Below are positions 34,440 through 43,653 of a stretch of 64,000 nt of DNA, piece by piece. The translations under genes were made by a program, and so were the position numbers. Positions within the stretch are counted from its first letter, which is position 1. Each line of letters begins with the position of its first letter. Source of the DNA: Adiantum capillus-veneris (lineage: Eukaryota; Streptophyta; Polypodiopsida; Polypodiales; Pteridaceae); the NCBI GenBank assembly GCA_014529385.2, contig CM043969.1:22560446-22624445 (forward strand), read 5' to 3'. Under the pieces are notes generated by a model. The model was not told the DNA's origin. It ran no database searches and was given only the letters and a program-made list of their open reading frames with translations.

Positions 34440-35714
34440 AGGGCTAAGTTATCTTTGGGCTCTGCATCAATACATCATGAACTAAGTCATATGGTTTAGC
34501 ATACTCACCTAGTGAAAAATCCACGATGTCGATCTTCCATCGAGGCTTAAATGCCTGCTTGCTAGACTCACCTTTTCCTTTTATTTTCTCTTCTTTTTGA
34601 GAGGCTTCTTCGTGCCTGGCATGCTTCAATCCCATGGAATCCACTTCTTCTACTTTTGCTTTCCCTTTCTGCTTCTCTCGATAGTGGTTCTTCTACCTTT
34701 GCCTTCCCTTTAGCTTCCAAGCTAATAACACTCACCGCTTGGTTTACAGCAGGTGGTGGGAGTAGCGTTGAAATAAGAGGTTGTGGTGGTGGTTGTTGTG
34801 CAGGTGGTCGAAGGTTTTGGACCGGTGGAATCGGCCCTGGTTGCCTGGGTGGTGGTGGTCTTGCCCTTGGTGGAGAGATATGATTCTGTCTTCCTCCTCT
34901 ATTGAAATTCTGTCTTCTTGGATGTGGGCAGTAGTACATGCCATGGCCGTCTTCCCCACAATTATAGCAGTGGTATTCTTGGTTTTTCCTTTGTTGTCCT
35001 CTTCCTTGATCTGGATTCTGGCAGGTGCATGCCCTTGCTGCACCAGATGCAAGGATAAACTCTCGAGCTGGGTAGTGATGTGACTCAACAGGTCTTGCTG
35101 CTCTTCTGATGCCTCTTGTGGTTGGCCTCTATGAACGGCTGTTACAGTCACTGAGGTTAGTCCGACTGAGCTCAATTCCTCTGACTCGTTGAATCTTTCT
35201 TGCATGCGCAGCTTCTTGTCTTTAAGGCAGGCTACTTCCACTGCCAACTCATACGTTGCAGGGACATCCCCTTCACCTTCTCCTTAAGCGACGACCACAG
35301 GCCAGCAATGAAACGGTCCTTCTTCAGGGAATTAGGCGCTCCTTCACCTTCCTCCAATGAGGTAACCCATCGCTCCCACAAATCCACAAACTTGGACTCG
35401 TAAGTGGCATACTCTACCAGATCTCCCTGCCTTAATTCCATCAGCAGTTGCCATAACTTTTCTGAGGTTGTTCCTCCACAAAACCTCTTCACAAAGGCAA
35501 CACGTAGTACATCCCATGCATATTTGGTAGCTTGGGACAAAGCATTGTACCAAGACTTGGCCTCTACTTTCATCAGTAGAGGAAAAATTTGTAGCCGTGA
35601 GGCGTCGTCATCCTTGTTGGAAACCACACAAGCCATGTCAAAATCATCCAAAAAGTCGGTGGTGATGTCTTCTCCTTTCTTTCCACTAAACGTGGGGAAA
35701 GAAACACTTGCCAT
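34440..35714 (-). pseudogene. Ty3/gypsy gag of remnant E
   Basis: ATG 35714 opens MASVSFPTFSGKKGEDITTD, followed by a typical Retrotrans_gag core (LLMKVEAKSWYNALSQ, FVKRFCGG, DLVEYATYESKFVDLW, RFIAGLW). A frameshift near 35250 leads to a Gln/Glu-rich part (35247-34940) and another to a CCHC zinc knuckle, CYNCGEDGHGMYYC, with all four ligands (about 34935-34975). A proline-rich linker follows. The pre-protease block FSLGEYAKPYDLVHDVL (about 34460-34540) ends it; no protease or RT remains. Gag builds the particle and packages RNA. Copia element C's 3' LTR lies 74 bp upstream of its start. Confidence 0.85.
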
Positions 35715-35787
35715 GGTAGTAACTCAGGAAATTAAAAAATTTTAAAAAAAATAACATTAATGACATTAGCAGCTCATAGCGGCTTTT

Positions 35788-36014
35788 TGTTGGAATTAGG
35801 GTTGCATAGAAACATACACAGCTTGGAGAAGACGAAGGAAGCTCAAGGCACACAATAGAGAGTGTATTACTTAGTGTGCAATGGAAAGATAGATAGCCCT
35901 AGAGTGATGGGCGTATATACAATGCACGGGGGAAAAAACCTCCTAAAGAGGGAAAAAATGCCCTGGCGGTCCTATTGTGTTCACACACATCACTACCACA
36001 TGTATATGGTAACA
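35788..36014 (-). repeat. 3' LTR of copia element C
   Basis: On the minus strand it starts TGTTACCATATACATG immediately after a purine run (CCAGGGGGGATT, 36015-36026) and ends CCCTAATTCCAACA at 35788. Its length of about 227 bp is normal for Ty1/copia. The matching 5' LTR was not found; the 5' end of element C is lost at about 53260. Confidence 0.7.
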
Positions 36015-36039
36015 AATCCCCCCTGGAGTGATGCGGTGA

Positions 36040-38276
36040 ACAAGAGCTGGCACATGAGTAAAGGGAAGTGCCATGCCCTGAGGACAGGATCGGTCCACAA
36101 AGGGCAGTAAGCCCAAAGATTTGCGGAAAGCTTCAAGCTTCTCACAAGACAATGCCTTTGTGAAAAGATCTGCAAGGTTGTCCTGTGTTGGCACATAAGC
36201 CAAGCTGATCTCTCCTGCTGAGAGCCTCTCCCTGACATAGTGGTAATGCACCTCAATGTGCTTTGTGCGAGCATGAAAAACTGGGTTCCTCGCAACTGCC
36301 AATGCGCTCTGATTGTCAGTGTAGATAGTGTTGGCAGTGTCCTGTCCAACACCCAAATCAGCCATAAGGCATCTGAGCCATACACACTCAACCGTAGCTG
36401 TAAAGACTGCCCTGTACTCAGCCTCACAACTCGAAGTGGCCACAGTAGGTTGCTTCTTGCTCAACCACGATATACATGAACTTCCAAGCATGAAACAAAA
36501 ACCTGATGTGGACACTCGCGTGTCAAAACAACCAGCCCAATCTGAGTCCGAAAAAGCATGTAAGTCTGGCGGCAATGATCCCCCCTTGGGATAAAACAAG
36601 CCAAGATGTAAAGTGCCACTAAGGTAGTGGAAAATCCTCTTGACAGCCTGCCAATGCTTAGACCCTGGGCTATGCATAAATCTGTTGACCTGTGAGACTG
36701 CAAACTGAATATCCGGCCTCGTGTTGCATACATAAATGAGGCAGCCAACAACAGTTTGGTAAAGAGTGACATCAGCAAGATCGCCAACATCATGTAGACT
36801 CAATTTCAAACCTGTTTCCATGGGAGTGGCAATAGGTTTGCAATCCTCAAGTCCAAACTTACATAGCAATGTCTCTATGTAACTTTTCTGACACAAGGCA
36901 ATACCACCATCACACTGCTTAAACTGTATACCCAAGTAATGATGCAACAGCCCCAAATCTTTCATCTTGAAAGTAGCATTCAAATCAGCCTTAAATTCAG
37001 CAATATATCTCTCATTTGGTCCAGTGATCAGCAAATTATCAACATAAAGAACCACAATGAGAAGTACATCACCCTCACGCTTTACATACAATGTGCTTTT
37101 TGTTGGACTGTTATGAAAGCCTTGTTTGACCAAATGAGTGTCAGCTTTCTCATACCAAGCACGAGGAGATTGCTTCAACCCATACAAAGCCTTGTTACAT
37201 TTGCACACTTTGTCCTCTTGTCCTTTTAAGAAAAAACCGCGAGGCTGCGTTACATAAACTTCCTCAAATATGTCACCATTCAAGAAAGCAGTAACAATGT
37301 CTGATTGATGTACATCCCAACCAAAATGAGCTGCCAATGCACATAGAAAACATACAGTAGTCATACGACAAGTGGGAGCAAAAGTCTCTTCATAATCTAT
37401 GCCTTTTTGCTGTGCATAACCCTTTGCGACAAGTCGAGCCTTATGGTGATCGATCTCACCATCCGGTTTGCGTTTCAACTTGTAAACCCACTTCGTACCA
37501 ATGTCCTTTTTGCCAGGAGGCAAATCACATAAAGTCCATGTGTCATTTTCTATAAGTGCATCATATTCTGATTGCATGGCAGCCATCCAATTTTCTGAAT
37601 TCTGTGCTTCATCAAAATTCAGAGGCTCCTCAACATCATGTAAACTAGACACAGCCAAAGCATAACATCCTGATGCATAAGATGCATGGCGAGAGCCTGA
37701 ACGAGTACGACTAGACAAAGGTGCATCCAATTTATTGTCACGCAAAGTGTGCACCAGCCATTTTGGCATACCTCTAGCCTGCTCATTTTCAGCCCTTTCC
37801 TCATCAAGTACATCATGTACATCTGCATCAGTAATTGGCTGATCTAAAACATTTTCAGAAACCCCCATAGGCTGTACATTTGCCTCATTGGAACTTACAT
37901 TCGTATTTCCACCACTGAAAAGAGGCAACAAAGTGTCATAAATGTCTCGTGAGCTTACATTACTGTCTCTAGTACATGACAGCAAGGGCTGAACAGAATC
38001 TTCCACAAACACTACATCCCGAGAAACCAGAATACGTTTTGTTTGCGGATGATACAACCTATAACCTTTGCTTTCAGCACTATAACCAACAAAAATACAT
38101 TTGACAGCCTTATCATCCAATTTTCTGCGTTGCACTTGTGGCACCAAAGTATATGCCAAACAGCCAAAAACACGCATGTGCTCAATAGAAGGCTTTCTAT
38201 CATGCCATGCTTGATATGGAGTAATAGACTGCAAAGCTTTCGTAGGACACCTGTTTAGTACATAAGTGACACACAT
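36040..38276 (-). pseudogene. Copia element C: integrase C-terminus, RT and RNase H
   Basis: One frame of about 740 codons runs to the LTR. It starts in the integrase C-terminal region (VFGCLAYTLVPQVQRRKLD, FVGYSAESKGYRLY). RT follows: GTKWVYKLKRKPDGEIDHHK, KARLVAKGYAQQKGIDYEET, QSDIVTAFLNGDIFEEVYV, and motif C reads YVDN, not YVDD. RNase H ends it: HAFSDSDWAGC, TSGFCFMLG, SWLSKKQPTVATSSCEAEYRA, ADLFTKAL. The open frame itself continues into the LTR (stop at 35943). RT copies the element RNA; the Asp-to-Asn change hits a metal-binding residue. A frameshift near 38280 separates it from the integrase core. It is otherwise free of stops. Confidence 0.9.
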
Positions 38277-38283
38277 GATGGCC

Positions 38284-39013
38284 TCAAGCCAAAAAGAATG
38301 CGGTAAACATACATCGTGCCATTTCCGTCAGTGACCTGTTTTTTCTCTCAGCAACACCATTTTGCTGAGGCGTATAAGGCACTATACATTGGTGTTTTAT
38401 CCCACGACTAGCCAAAAATGCATTAAATTCATGAGACATATACTCCCCCCCTCGATCGGAACGGAGGGTGCCCATAGTACATTTTGAGACATTTTCAGCC
38501 ATAGCCAGAAATTGTTTGAAGCACATAAAAACTTCGGACTTCGCTTTAAGCGGAAATACCCATGCATGCCTGTAGTAATCATCAATGAAAGTCACGAAGT
38601 ACAGGTAATTTCCCAAGGACGGAGTTTGCATGGGCCCACAAACATCACTATGCACAAGCTGCAACCTACATGTGGCCCGAACAAAACCATCCTTTGGAAA
38701 CTTAGAACGCTGCATCTTACCCAAAATACAGCCTTCACAAACATGTTTGACAAGTGCTTCAAGAGGTGGCAAAGAAGGAACAATGTCAGATTTTTGCAAA
38801 CGCAGCAAACTGGCAAAATTCAGATGACCAAAACGTGCATGCCAAAGTTTTACATCTGAAATAGCCCTTGAATCTGCAATAGCATTTGCAAAATTTTGTC
38901 CACACTTGTCATACAAAGTGAGCTTATACAGCCCACGGAACAGAAGCCCAGATGCAACAATTTCATCATCAAAACAGAGATCATGAACTGTACATCTGTC
39001 ATCCACAAATTTG
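38284..39013 (-). pseudogene. Copia element C: integrase core, cut by hAT insertion
   Basis: The frame contains the pre-integrase zinc block (LWHARFGHLNFASLL, HVCEGCILGKMQRSKFP) and the DDE core: HSDVCGPMQTPSLGN (first Asp), LRSDRGGEYMSHEF (second Asp), PYTPQQNGVAERKNRS (Glu). All three catalytic residues are present. The upstream edge is the hAT transposon inserted at 39022. The preceding protease half is at 52374-53132, with the 8-bp ACTACAAG repeated at both joints. A frameshift at the 3' side links to the RT frame. Confidence 0.9.
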
Positions 39014-39021
39014 ACTACAAG
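39014..39021. repeat. Target-site duplication of the hAT element, left
   Basis: ACTACAAG lies directly before the CAGGG terminus and is repeated exactly at 52366-52373. An 8-bp duplication is the hAT signature. It falls within the copia C polyprotein coding sequence. Confidence 0.95.
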
Positions 39022-39152
39022 CAGGGATTTCAAAATGACGTGATCACACTATAATTTCAAGTTAATAACAAAAGAAATGCAAAATAACAAATATTATGTT
39101 AATTGACATTCATCTTTTTTGACCAGCAAGGAGACTTGGAGACCGGCTAAAG

Positions 39153-39219
39153 GCCCGTCGGGCTAAGTAGTTAACCCGCCGGGCCCGCCGGGTAAAGCCA
39201 CTTCCCTGCCGGGCCCGCC
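39153..39219. promoter_or_regulatory. hAT left subterminal GC-rich motifs
   Basis: GCCCGTCGGGC (39153), then CCCGCCGGGCCCGCCGGG (about 39175) and GCCGGGCCCGCC (about 39208). These are near-palindromes in an otherwise AT-rich setting. The same words in mirrored order occur near the right end (52146-52236). They are candidate transposase-binding sites or promoter GC boxes. Confidence 0.7.
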
Positions 39220-39223
39220 ATGG

Positions 39224-39233
39224 CTATATAAAG
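39224..39233 (+). promoter_or_regulatory. TATA box of the left hAT promoter
   Basis: CTATATAAAG lies directly after the GC-rich motifs. A leader of about 75-80 nt would run to a donor-like site at 39333 (AGCG|GTAATT). It would drive the plus-strand cargo genes. The assignment is from sequence only. Confidence 0.6.
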
Positions 39234-39332
39234 ACGACGCCGGTGCTTGTCTTTTTCACAAGAGAGGTACATTGAAAAGTCTTCTTCACCAAACTTTCTG
39301 GCAGCTTTCCACATTCTCAAAGCAGTGTAGCG

Positions 39333-40534
39333 GTAATTTTTTAATCCCTTCCTTATTTTATTGATGTTTTTTTGAGTTTTTTGCGTTAAAACTCAAAGGT
39401 ATAAAATTTCTTTTATCAAATCATCGTACGTGGATGCACTGGCATATGGTTGCAATTGCGTCTAGGTGTGTCATTGCAAAAGCGTACGATGATTATGTTT
39501 TATATTGCTCCCAGTCATTCATGCTTCGGCACATGGTTGCAATTGCAACTAGGTGTGTTGCTGCTAGATTGACGGTAGCATCTGTTTGAAATAAGTCACC
39601 GTGCGTGGATGCACTAGCACATGGTTGCAATTGCGGCTAGGTGTGTCATTGCAAAAGCGTAGGGTGACTATGTTTTATGTTGCTCCCAGTCATTCATGCT
39701 TCGGCACATGGTTGCAAATGCGACTAGGTGTGTTGCTGCTAGAATGACAGGAGCATCTGTTAGAAAGAACTCACCGTGCGTGGATGCACTGGCACATGGT
39801 TGCAATTGCGGCTAGGTGTGTCATTGCAAAAACGCAAGATGACTATGTTTTATGTTGCTTCCCGTCATTCATGCTTCGGCACATGGTTGTAATTGCGACT
39901 AGGTGTGTTGCTGCTAGAATGACGGTAGCATCTAATGCATGAATGTGTGCTCAAATAATTTCATAACGTTTCATATGCTTGAATCTTGAAGGAAGACATC
40001 GTGTGTGGATGCACTGGAACATGGTTGCAATTGCGACTATGTGTGTCATTGCAAAAGCGTAGGATGACTATGTTTTATGTTGCTCCTAGTCATTCATGCT
40101 TCGGCACATGGTTGCAATTGCGGCTAGGTGTGTCATTGCAAAAGCGTAGGGTGACTATGTTTTATGTTGCTCCCAGTCATTCATGCTTCGGCACATGGTT
40201 GCAATTGCAACTAGGTGTGTTGTTGCTAGAATGACAGGAGCATCTGTTTGAAAGAACTCACCGTGCGTGGATGCACTGGCATATGGTTGCAATTGCGGCT
40301 AGGTGTGTCATTGCAAAAGCGTAGGGTGACTATGTTTATGTTGCTCTCAGTCATTCATGCTTCGGCACATGGTTGCAATTGCGACTAGGTGTGTTGCTGC
40401 TAGAATGACAGGAGCATCTGTTTGTAAGTTGTTGTACCGTGAGGCATACTGCACTTTTTTTTTCACGTAGAAAAGATCCAAATGGAGTGGCACATATATT
40501 TCACAATGTGTTGTTTGCAATAATACCATTGCAG
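39333..40534 (+). other. Predicted leader intron of the kinase-like gene
   Basis: Donor-like CG|GTAATTTTTT at 39333 and acceptor AATACCATTGCAG ending at 40534, five bases before the kinase ATG. Most of the intron is the tandem-repeat array. No coding sequence is visible inside. Confidence 0.55.
39425..40430. repeat. Left subterminal tandem repeats, about 175 bp
   Basis: The word CGTGGATGCACT starts units at 39429, 39604, 39779, about 40004 and 40266. Spacing is 175 bp in the regular part; one unit is enlarged and one is partial. Each unit contains two related halves, each with GCACATGGTTGCAATTGC followed by CTAGGTGTGT. Confidence 0.95.
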
Positions 40535-40539
40535 GCAAA

Positions 40540-42027
40540 ATGGATCCTTCTGCTACTTCAGTGATAGATTTCAAAAAGAAAATTAGACAATTGTTGATTA
40601 CAATCGTCAGTGCACTAGATCCTGACGATATAGCGCAGATTGTTGCAGATGAGTCTAGATTGCAATCATTATACAGTGAGATTGCCCGTAAAATTTTGTT
40701 GTTATATCCAGACAAAACAACCGAATCAATAATCTCATTACTGAGCAGTTGGGTGGGAAATTTGCCCAAGGTGGCCTCTGATTTGAAAGAGGAATGCCCT
40801 CAAGAAGTAGACAAGGGTAAGCTAGAGCATTGGAACGCGAGATAAAGAGTTGAAAAGGAAAGGTCAAGGCCAGCATCCCACATAGACACACAGTTTGGCC
40901 TAAGCAAAAAAATGCGAATGGCTATCACGAGAGTTATGGGGAGCAGCCAAGTTGGAGAACCGTTTATTGAGGAGGCTGCCATTGAGGGAACATTGGATGC
41001 TATTGCTTATGCCAGTCACCTGGAGAGCAGTATATACAATTCTGAATGTAGTATGACTTTGGGCATTCCAAATAAGTCCATTAAGAAGATCAAGAAACTT
41101 GGGTCAGGGGCTTATGGCACAGGGTGGCAAGTTCAAATCAAAGGGATCAGTTTCCTTCCTGCAACGAATACTTATTGTGCCAAGGAGTTCAAAGGATAGG
41201 CCAAGCATCAGTGGAAAAGCTTTGCATCAGAAAGTGGAGTAGATCTCAACCATAGAGGGATTGTGAGGAGTATTGCCCACTCTGTAACGTTGCCATGGTT
41301 TCTGATATTCCCCTACTTCAATGGGGGGACTTTAGGTGATCTTATGGAGACAGTGCCCCTTCCACATGGCTCTTTCACGACGCTTGTAGCGCATCAAGAG
41401 GGGAAAGGAAAGATCCCTGAAGACTTTAAATGGGAGCAGCCCTCTGAAGACAAGAAAAAACGTATCAAGAGCCTGTGCAATCATGCTCCCTCGTTGATCC
41501 ATGCCTTGGTGAAGGCATTGCGATTCGCACATGACAAGAGAGTGATCCACAATGATCTCCATCCATGGAACATCATGTTGGAATTTACCAAGGATCTCAC
41601 TCCCCGTATTGGAATAATTGATTGGGGATTGGCTCTGCATGTTGGCTTAGAGACACAAAAGACCAACAATACCGATGAAAACTGGCGAGCTCCTGAGTTA
41701 CTAGATGGCAAGAATTTATGCCCATGGACCAAGGCCAAAGATGTGTACGCCATAGGATGGGTGATATGGAAATTTTGTAAGTTTTGTGGAGAGTTCTCTG
41801 ACTACTACATCACCGATTGGTTCAAACATAAGGTTTCAATGGAGGTACAAGCCATATCTAGGATTGTTGTGGAAGGTTGGGTGAGGAAGAAATCCACAGA
41901 CAGAAAGACCTTGGCACTTTTGGACGAAGAATTAGAAAGATTTGAATCCGAGCCAGAACGATGCTTACGCCCTCCCTCTGAAATGAGTGTAGCCTTTTTT
42001 TTATGGATATATGATGTACTTTATTAA
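40540..42027 (+). pseudogene. Protein-kinase-like cargo gene of the hAT element
   Basis: A single frame of 495 codons from ATG 40540 is interrupted only by TAA (codon 102) and TAG (codon 220). A helical N-terminal part of about 180 residues precedes a kinase domain. The nucleotide loop is LGSGAYGTG (187-195), the candidate beta-3 lysine K215 is in YCAKEF, the catalytic loop is HNDLHPWN (337-344; Asp339, Asn344), the metal site is DWG (361-363) and the APE motif is APE (384-386), followed by AKDVYAIGWVIW. So HND replaces HRD and DWG replaces DFG; the catalytic Lys, Asp, Asn and Asp are all present. Kinases of this fold phosphorylate Ser/Thr/Tyr. Substrate and partners are unknown. The start follows a good splice acceptor. 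The two stops could each arise from a Gln codon by one C-to-T change. It probably belongs to the element, as it lies between the left promoter and the convergent transposase. Confidence 0.82.
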
Positions 42028-42204
42028 GCAAGGTTTTCTGAGACTTGTGACTTATAAAAGCACTTTTAAAAATTGGGTTTTATGCGCAATGGATGATGTA
42101 TGAGTAATAAAAACACTTTGTTATATCTCAATAGACAACAAATTTTCTAAGAGTTTTGTTTTTTCTCTTAAGTTTCAAGCAATAAGCCACGTGGAGTCAC
42201 TGAT

Positions 42205-42370
42205 TGTCATTCATTGATTTAAAAAATGGTGGTTACTCTTATATCAATTGATTGTCGTAAGATGGTGGTTATTCTAATATCAATTGATTGACGTAAAATG
42301 GTGGTTAAAATTATAGCAATTGATTGTCGTAAAATGGTGGTTACTCTCATAGCAATTGATTATCATTAAG
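42205..42370. repeat. About 41-bp minisatellite upstream of the RING gene
   Basis: Four or five copies of AATGGTGGTTACTCT followed by TATATCAATTGATTGTCGTA, slightly diverged. It sits between the kinase stop and the RING start, just upstream of an acceptor-like AATCAG at 42406, so it may lie in another leader intron. Confidence 0.85.
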
Positions 42371-42409
42371 TTTGTATGCCGTAACTGAAGTATAGTGTTT
42401 AATCAGGAT

Positions 42410-43366
42410 ATGGATAATGATAATCAAAGGGCTAAGCGCGCTTTTGAGCGTCTCAAATCCATGTGTCAAGGCGGTGGAGTGAACGGCACCGCTCGAATTT
42501 CTTCTTGTTGTTCCCAGTGGGCCAACCCGGTGGGTACACAATGGAAAGAGGTGAACACTAGGATTGACCGAGAAATGGTGAAATCCATATGGCCAGGCGT
42601 TGCAGATGACAACATCAAGAAAGGCCGACTCAAGCTATCACAATGCATTAATGCAGACATACGAGACAATGGAGAGAACATATATCTCGATGTTATGGGT
42701 CATCCTATGCATCATATGGATTGTCCATTGTGGTTTTCCAAGATGCTATACATGCATTATGTCTTGGGTGAAGCAGTGGACTTTAGCTCAAGGACACCTC
42801 ACATGACGGCTGAGGACATTCGCAGTACTGCAATCACCGTCACACGGCAAGAGATGTCATTGGCACTAGAAGGTGCATCAATGGAATTGCATCAAGTTAA
42901 GGAGGAGCTTCAAACTCAACTCAGGCAAGCATCACAAGCTACACAAAGCTCTCATGCAGAAGAAACCCTAAATAGAGACTTGTAAAGGGAGGTGAAGGTG
43001 CTATCTCGCCACGTAAAAGAGTTAGAGGCGACTATAAAAAAACAAAATGCTGCCACATTGATTGAGCACCCAACATCTATTGAGGCCCCTCCAGCTTCTG
43101 GTGAGCACGGTGTTCCTTGCCCCATATGTAGATCATTCTTTCATGAGTGGTGTGGTCACTTCAGCTTGCCATGCGAACATATGTATCATATATCATGCTT
43201 GATGCAAAGCATGATGAATAACTTTCATTGTGCTATATGTGAGTTTGAGATATCCAGAAAGCTATATGCAATGTTTAAAATGTCCGAAGACTATAATAAG
43301 CTTAAATGTCAGCGTGAACAGGAGAATGAAGATATTCTCACAAATATTTCACTATCACTTGGATAG
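42410..43366 (+). pseudogene. RING-H2 finger cargo gene of the hAT element
   Basis: A frame of 318 codons from ATG 42410 is broken only by TAA at codon 192. An unrecognised N-terminal domain is followed by a coiled-coil-like region (about 150-215; EGASMELHQVKEELQTQL). The RING-H2 finger has all eight ligands: C237, C240, C255, H257, H260, C263, C274 and C277 (CPIC ... CEHMYH ... C ... CAIC). RING-H2 proteins usually act as E3 ubiquitin ligases. The start follows an acceptor-like CAG by three bases, as in the kinase gene. It is co-directional with the kinase and convergent with the transposase. Whether it acts in transposition, in protecting the element or is a passive capture cannot be told. 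Confidence 0.8.
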
Positions 43367-43653
43367 GTTTTGTAACATTTGATAACATTGACTCGTTGTC
43401 TTGCGAGAATTTATTAGTGAATTGTGAATTGTCTTCTCTTCAGCTTCAATTATGATATGTGATAATGCAACGATTTGTTAGGGCTTTGTATATTATGAAG
43501 CTTTAATACTGATTTGTGGCCTTGTAAAGGTTTTTAAGGGCTTCGTTTATTATTAAGCAAATGTCTAAACCTTAAACTAAATATAAAAAAAAGCTTATAA
43601 GATAAACAGTTTCTGAACTTAAGCAGAAGTCACTCAATGGATTCGATAATCTA
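43367..43653. other. Convergent spacer between RING gene and transposase
   Basis: AT-rich, without coding signal. It must hold the 3' ends of two transcripts running towards each other. Confidence 0.6.

Noticed and set aside
39425-40430. CRISPR-like regular array
   Set aside because: Units of 175 bp with conserved interiors, no short repeat/unique spacer pattern, and a eukaryotic setting.
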